Source: Basidiobolus heterosporus B8920 (lineage: Eukaryota; Basidiobolomycota; Basidiobolomycetes; Basidiobolales; Basidiobolaceae). From it: 12,173 bases of DNA. Both the position numbers and the translations under genes were made by a program. The notes under the pieces are model-generated. The model saw nothing but the letters and a program-made list of their open reading frames with translations. It was not told the DNA's origin and did not search any database. This document shows positions 7,673 through 12,173 of the stretch, in pieces (position 1 is the first letter of the stretch; every line of letters begins with the position of its first letter). Where the stretch lies: assembly GCA_000697455.1 (NCBI GenBank), contig JNET01032375.1:1-12173 (forward strand), in the 5' to 3' direction.

Positions 7673-10600
7673 CTAGTTGATCTTCAATTCCCGTTGAATA
7701 ATCTGATGAAGGGACAGAGGAGTTAGAAAGTACAATTAGTAAGTGCTGTAAACTTGGCCCTACCTCATATATATCCTCGATCTCGCTATCGGATGATGGA
7801 GTGTAGGACCCATGAATCTTTACTTTTAGATCCTTCAACGATAGTGTCCGCTTGACAATGGTTGCGATAATCTCGGCGCTCAGTAGCGGCCCATGGCTTT
7901 TATCAGCAGAGGCGTGAGGTCTGATAAAAGGGTGGTTCAAGAGTTCAGGGATAGTTAGTCTTTGTCTGGGGTCCCTTTCCAAACAACTACGCATGACTGA
8001 GAGTAGCTCTTCATCCACCGCTACTTTCTCTTGTGCCTGTTCGGCTTCCGACTCATTCTCTGTATATGGTGGGAATTCTATGTTGTGTTTAGGGTTGGGG
8101 ATTGCCTTTAGTTTCTGGTAAAGATTGAGATGAGAGAACGGGGTGTGGCCGTAGATCATCTGATACAAGATACAACCCAGCGACCAGACATCACTCGCCC
8201 GTCCGAGCTAGATAACTAACAATGTGAGTTTGTGCTGTTTGTTAAGCAAGCCCTGAGATTACTACCTTCATGACACGGGCTCCATCGGTGGGTTCAGAAA
8301 GAGCTTCTGGAGACATGTAATTAACTGTACCAATCTAAACCAATAAAAATGATGAGTTTTGTGGGATCGTCGACCCAGAAGCCAAAGCACAGTACCTGCT
8401 GATCTCGGTAAATATGATTTGTGTCGTTGGCAATAGCCTTAGCAATCCCAAAATCTATCAGTTTCAACGAGCCCTCCACCAACAGAAAGTTGGCAGGCTT
8501 GAGATCAGAGTGTACGATCTTTTCCTCATGAATAGCATGGACAGCGTGTAACATCTAATTTCATTAGCACCCGTGCTGTTATCTACAATCGTTAATAAGG
8601 ACTAACCTGCTCCCAGTACATTCGTATGAAGTTCAAGTTTATAGGCTTCCCTTGCTGCCGTTGTAGTACGTGAGCCAAATCAATTTCACCGCATTCCATA
8701 ACCTAAGAGGAGGTGAGACGAACGATTCCTGGCGCGAACGTAATGTTAAAGGAACATACCATCATAAGATACCCCTTCTCGTAGTTAACCTCAGAATCAT
8801 AAAGCTTAATGATGCACTCATTTTTCGATAGACGATTGAGTAAATTGATCTCATTGATGTATCCGGTAATGGTCTTTTTATCTGCGCTATCAAAGGTGAC
8901 TTTTTTGAGCGCGTAGATCTTGTTGTTGGGTGCCATTACTTTGTAGACCTTGCTGCTGCCACCACGCCCAATTATCTCAAGACGAGTGAACGGGCGATTG
9001 TTGACCTAAAGGTCACAAGCAATCAATACTCAGGCTTCTATATACATGCATATTGATAAATACTACTCACTAGAATGACACTACGCAGATTACGCGGCTC
9101 TGGAGGAGGCATGCTGCTTGAAATTGATTCAGGCGATGGTGTTTTGGCTATTGGGGAGGCAGGCTTCGTCTCGCTTGCTTCAACATTGGGTTTTTGGGAC
9201 TTATCAGGCGATGTGAACTTGTCTATAGGACGGGATTTACCCATAGCTTCTACCACTTCTGGACTCTGATGATCTTGCGGTGTTTCCTTGGGCGGAGATT
9301 CGACACGAACTTTACCCTCTTTAGAGAAATGCTCGTTTTGCTGTGCAAAATATGCCAACTTAGTTGAAAGGGAGTAATGGAGAATGTCGATGAAAATCAC
9401 GCATCGCTTACCTCAGGAACAGGATGGGTTGGTTTGGGTAGGGTTTCTGAAGGGCGAGGGAGCATCTCTGGACTGGGTGGATGCCGTAGCTCCTTTTTGG
9501 TGTTTTTCTGATTCTGCTACGTGTTATAGTTAGCTAACAATTATGATTCTTGCACAAGTCGTTAATGTTGTTCTTACTCTATCCATATAGGGTCTAGGAA
9601 GTAGGCGTGGTTTGGATGGAGCTTCAATTCCTGTTTGTGTATGATGATCTCTATTTGAAATCTCTTGAGAATGTTGAAAGCTAGGGCGACTTGGCTGAGT
9701 AAAGGTGGGCTTTTGAATAGTCTGCTCTTGTTCTTGGAAAAGGTTCTCTCTCTTGAAAGCTGGAATGGCATGTGTGAGTTGGACTGTTTGGCCGATGAAT
9801 AGTAATATAAATTGTGTGTACCCAAGTCATTGAACGGATGAGGCGTTTTACAAGTTTTTTCGTCATCAGCAGGTTTGTTCAATTGTTCATTGTTAACGGA
9901 ATCTTGTTCCTCATCCGCTTCGTTTAGAGCGTCTTCTAGTCGGAATCGTTTTGGGGGACCTAAGTGACGGTTGAGTATCAATTCTAATTTCAAACTTGAA
10001 TGTATTCCATACCCAATCCGACTCTACTAGCTCTTTTCCATTTCATTATTGAGCTCGTGCGTTTACCATATAGTCCCCTTAACATAAATATGAGTAGACA
10101 TTCAAGAACTCCATCAATCCCTTATTTTAAGTGAACCTACTGTGGTTTATCCGACGGAGTAGAGATGGTCGTGTCGGGTAATGTCAATACACTAGTCCGT
10201 TTCGTATCACTTTGCGGAAGTGGAATAGCGTTTAAGTGGGAGATGGTTTTTGAAATGCTTGGTGTTGCTGCTATAGGCTGTAATGATAATCAATTCAAAT
10301 GCACCATAGAATTCAATCGTCTACGCATCCTACCTCAAGTAATAACTTGGACTGAAATTCGAAGGATAAGTCGCTAGAATCTTCCGTGGGACTGAGGACA
10401 GGAGTAGAGTTGCTTTCTTGAGAATCTCTAAAGGTTGCCTGTTCTCCGGGAAGGGCTGAATTATCAAAGCTAACTTTTCGAAGTTTGGGCATGGAGTCTT
10501 TTTCTGCTAGGTCTTCAGATACCCCATTCTATGATAAAAGGTGAGTAATAAAAACAACCAACTACGCACTGTTTCAATGTCGGCAACAATCACTGTACCA

Positions 10601-11016
10601 TAGTTTCTGAATAGGTAGTCAAAGCCGGCTTTTGAGAAGGTTCTCGTAAAGCTGATGCCTTCTCCTCTTTCTTCTTAAAAATATTATCCAATACAAACTC
10701 GGATACCTCTTCAGACTGATCAGCCTCGTTTTCGAATAAGGAGACCATTGTTCCTTCATTTGCTAGAAATGGTTTTCGAGTTTCTACTCTAGAATGCAAC
10801 AGAGTGTTTTCTTTTGTTGAGAAAAAATCACTCACATAATCGTGAAAAGTCGTCTCAGGAGGATTCTGAGGACTAATTCTGGAATGCTCAGGAGTAGCGT
10901 CTTTTCGGAAGAGCGCTTCCCGGGTGGAAAATATCTGAAGAAGAGAATGGTTATACAAAGGAGTTGAACGAGATGGGGAGTAGAAAGAAGATGCTTACAC
11001 CATCAAGTTCGGCCAT
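7673..11016 (-). CDS. MPS1: Mps1/TTK-family dual-specificity kinase of the spindle checkpoint, 15 exons
   Basis: Mps1 phosphorylates kinetochore proteins such as Knl1/Spc105 to start spindle-checkpoint signalling, and in yeasts also acts in spindle-pole duplication. Exons (high to low): 11016-10999, 10934-10599, 10528-10334, 10277-10141, 10077-10013, 9959-9822, 9759-9578, 9516-9412, 9340-9071, 9005-8760, 8702-8607, 8554-8396, 8334-8266, 8207-7764, 7702-7673; 829 residues. The N-terminal half is Ser/Pro-rich and poorly conserved, apart from [15 protein letters not shown] near 241-255. The kinase domain starts about 488: glycine loop [11 protein letters not shown] (495-505), Lys516, helix-C Glu534, gatekeeper Met566 in VMECGEIDL, catalytic HSDLKPANF (611-619), DFG Asp630, TVNYMSPE (652-659), [10 protein letters not shown] and the HPFI/RDPRQR end. 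HSDLKPANF and GRGGSSKVY are diagnostic of Mps1. Eleven of 14 introns are in phase 0. The kinase exons are firm; exons 1, 5 and 15 rest on splice signals and frame only. Confidence 0.93.
7703..7763 (-). other. Proposed last intron of MPS1
   Basis: 61 bases on the minus strand, donor GTAGGG after a Glu codon, perfect branch-like CTAAC, acceptor CATCAG. Splicing gives the short tail IIQRELKIN and a stop; without splicing the frame runs on for 63 more residues to a stop at 7572-7574. Splice signals favour the intron. Confidence 0.75.
10078..10140 (-). other. MPS1 intron 4 with a non-YAG acceptor
   Basis: 63 bases on the minus strand, donor GTAGGT, branch-like CTACTCA, acceptor TTAAG. The acceptor was chosen because it puts [11 protein letters not shown] in frame with the following GPPKR block. 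Acceptors further in (GAAAAG, GCTAG, GTAG) keep the same frame but shorten or drop KWKRA. Confidence 0.5.
10935..10998 (-). other. MPS1 first intron, after an 18-base coding exon
   Basis: 64 bases on the minus strand, donor GTAAGC, acceptor TCTTCAG. It follows the six codons MAELDG and enters exon 2 at ATATTTTCC in phase 0. The larger exon-2 frame has no well-placed ATG at its head, which supports a start in a tiny upstream exon. Confidence 0.65.
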
Positions 11017-11300
11017 GTGTCGACACAATGAGAATACTCAAAGACAAACTATACTATTAGTGGGTAAATCGACGGGTTCTATCTCTTGGGTTGGATTTCC
11101 ATGGATGAAACGTTGGAAATGTTTTGATTTTTGTTTACATTAAATCTTATTTGCGAACCCTAATTTTGGGGGCATACTTTAAGGACCAACAACAAATCAG
11201 AGCACCGTCGTATTATATATTTCTAGCCATCAATACTAGTGGGAAAATGGTGGGCTTTAATAGATTCGAAATAATGGTAAATAAAAATGAAGTATGCTAC
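11017..11300 (-). promoter_or_regulatory. MPS1 upstream region with telobox
   Basis: 284 bases between the SH3 gene stop and the MPS1 start, both on the minus strand. AACCCTAA at 11156-11163 reads TTAGGGTT in the direction of transcription, about 140 bases before the ATG; this is the telobox/Tbf1-type motif seen in many fungal promoters. An AT-rich ATATATAATA lies at 11211-11220. Which element drives transcription is inference. Confidence 0.4.
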
Positions 11301-11759
11301 TTAAATAATAATATCCACGTAAGTTGACGCATTCATCGAATACTTGGGCGCAACAATATGATGGGTTGAAGAATCTTGAGTAGCAAGGGAAATGGCAGGG
11401 GAAATAGGAATTTGAGTAGATTCAGACCACTTTTCCTTTAGCCAGGATTTGTGAACTTGACATAGATTTGCTGGGAATCTACCAAGGTTCTTGTGTACAT
11501 CGGTTTGTAGAAAACCCACGAAATAATCCTCATTTTTCTCGATCACATGGATGATATCCCCGGCAATGAAGTGTAGGGTGTCCTGAAGCTTTTCATCACC
11601 GTGGTAATTACTCAATGCCTCGACAACCGACACTGTTCGACTCGAATAAACATTAATGGAGGAAATGAAGTTGCTCGGTTTTTCGGGATTTCCAGAGGCT
11701 ATGGGGGTTTCATCAGTCATACGGGAATACTTCTTTGATCCAAGACAACATTGGAACAT
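11301..11759 (-). CDS. Small SH3-domain protein, 5' end unresolved
   Basis: The frame from ATG at 11759 gives 152 residues; a second in-frame ATG at 11720 gives 139. Residues about 44-102 (longer form) form an SH3 domain: VSVVEALSNYHGDE, LHFIAGDIIHVIEK, NEDYFVGF, NLGRFPANLCQV. The usual ALYDY is EALSNY, the tryptophan pair is Tyr-Phe, and the SNY of the last strand is ANL, so it is a divergent SH3 that may bind proline-rich ligands weakly or differently. The tail of about 50 residues is Ser/Thr-rich with no known motif. The upstream sequence has a strong GTGAGT donor at 11977-11972 and a CCCTAACAATAATCAG acceptor near 11809, so 5' exons may exist, but I could not join them to the SH3 frame with good signals. 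An adaptor role is family inference; no named orthologue. Confidence 0.6.
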   Translation of the reverse strand: MFQCCLGSKKYSRMTDETPIASGNPEKPSNFISSINVYSSRTVSVVEALSNYHGDEKLQDTLHFIAGDIIHVIEKNEDYFVGFLQTDVHKNLGRFPANLCQVHKSWLKEKWSESTQIPISPAISLATQDSSTHHIVAPKYSMNASTYVDIII

Positions 11760-12111
11760 GACTAGAATAGTTTGACGAGCGTTCACATCCACTGTCCGTA
11801 TTTATAGCCTGATTATTGTTAGGGTAGGCTTAGCATTGGAGAGATATAAACAATTGAGGGATCGAGTTGTCAGTAAAGATCGGATTGTTGTATGAAGTCC
11901 GTGGTTTTGCCAGAACAATTAGAATTATAAGAGCAATGCAGGAATTGGAGTGAATGGTGGTGCTGGCGATACTCACGATTGAAGTGAAAGAGGGACGCTG
12001 ATAACCCATTACATAAGCGATGAGTACATTGTAGATGCAGCCCATCTGTCAATCATTCGATGCCACTAATAATGCATATTGATGGTATCACAAGCATCAT
12101 GGAGTAGTGGG
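11760..12111 (-). other. Upstream region of the SH3 gene with possible 5' exon and hydrophobic segment
   Basis: A minus-strand frame starts at ATG 12045 with MGCIYNVLIAYVMGY and reaches GTGAGT at 11977. If unspliced it continues through a hydrophobic run CIALIILIVLA to a stop near 11832. Splicing from GTGAGT to the CAG at about 11809 keeps the frame open as AINTDSGCERSSNYSS up to a stop near 11711, but this is not the SH3 frame. It may be the first part of the SH3 gene, a separate small gene, or chance. Confidence 0.3.
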
Positions 12112-12173
12112 TTATAGTTGGTGATGAATATTATTATTAATCTTATTATAGTTGGTGATGAATATTATTATTA
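12112..12173. repeat. 34-base tandem duplication at the window end
   Basis: The segment beginning TTATAGTTGGTGATGAATAT at 12112 recurs identically at 12146 for the 28 bases that remain in the window, so the unit is 34 bases. The unit is AT-rich and rich in ATTATT. Copy number cannot be known because the window cuts the second copy. Confidence 0.85.

Noticed and set aside
8088-8100. Telomere-like TTTAGGGTTGGGG
   Set aside because: It falls in MPS1 coding sequence (antisense of PNPK codons) and has only one unit; coincidence.
9075-9269. 64-codon + strand frame
   Set aside because: It is the antisense shadow of MPS1 exon 9.
9574-9993. Single 139-residue minus-strand exon of MPS1
   Set aside because: The first part is real coding sequence, but a 62-base intron with GTACAC donor and TTCCAG acceptor switches to another frame that reads as a Gln/Ser/Pro-rich continuation and ends at a GTAAGA donor.
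1-12173. Mobile elements, viral copies, CRISPR or a bacterial-type operon
   Set aside because: No transposase, reverse transcriptase, integrase or capsid-like frames, no long terminal or inverted repeats, and the spliceosomal introns rule out a prokaryotic reading.

Overview
The window looks like nuclear DNA of a fungus. Six protein genes are visible. Five have short spliceosomal introns (about 52-94 bases) with GT donors, AG acceptors and often a CTAAC/CTAAT-like branch site. One protein carries the fungal AreA/Reg1-type domain, and a TTAGGG-type (fungal-style) telomere repeat sits in an intergenic region. Many introns in one gene and moderately low GC fit an early-diverging (Mucoromycota-like) fungus, but that placement is inference.

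Layout, left to right. ATP7 (mitochondrial ATP synthase stator subunit d, 33-637, +) is followed by about 2.5 kb without a convincing gene. This gap holds a (GGGTGT)n array with strong G-quadruplex potential and, 360 bases further on, a short interstitial telomere repeat. Next come a compact Reg1-like PP1-targeting protein (3185-4127, +), the spliceosome protein CWC15 (4940-5751, +, three exons) and the mitochondrial AAA chaperone BCS1 (6125-7436, +, two exons). BCS1 converges tail to tail on the spindle-checkpoint kinase MPS1 (11016-7673, -), which I reconstruct by hand as 15 exons encoding about 829 residues. Upstream of MPS1, on the same strand, is a small SH3-domain protein (about 11759-11301) whose 5' end is unresolved. 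The window ends in a 34-base tandem duplication.

The genes do not form one pathway. Two serve mitochondrial respiration (ATP7, BCS1), one splicing, one PP1-dependent signalling, one mitosis and one is an adaptor. No mobile element, CRISPR array, tRNA or rRNA was recognised. The window looks mainly like ordinary conserved genes. The parts most worth a second look are the MPS1 gene structure (18-base first coding exon, AAG acceptor, last intron whose retention gives another C-terminus), the very short Reg1-like protein, the G-rich and telomere-like intergenic repeats, and the unresolved SH3 gene.
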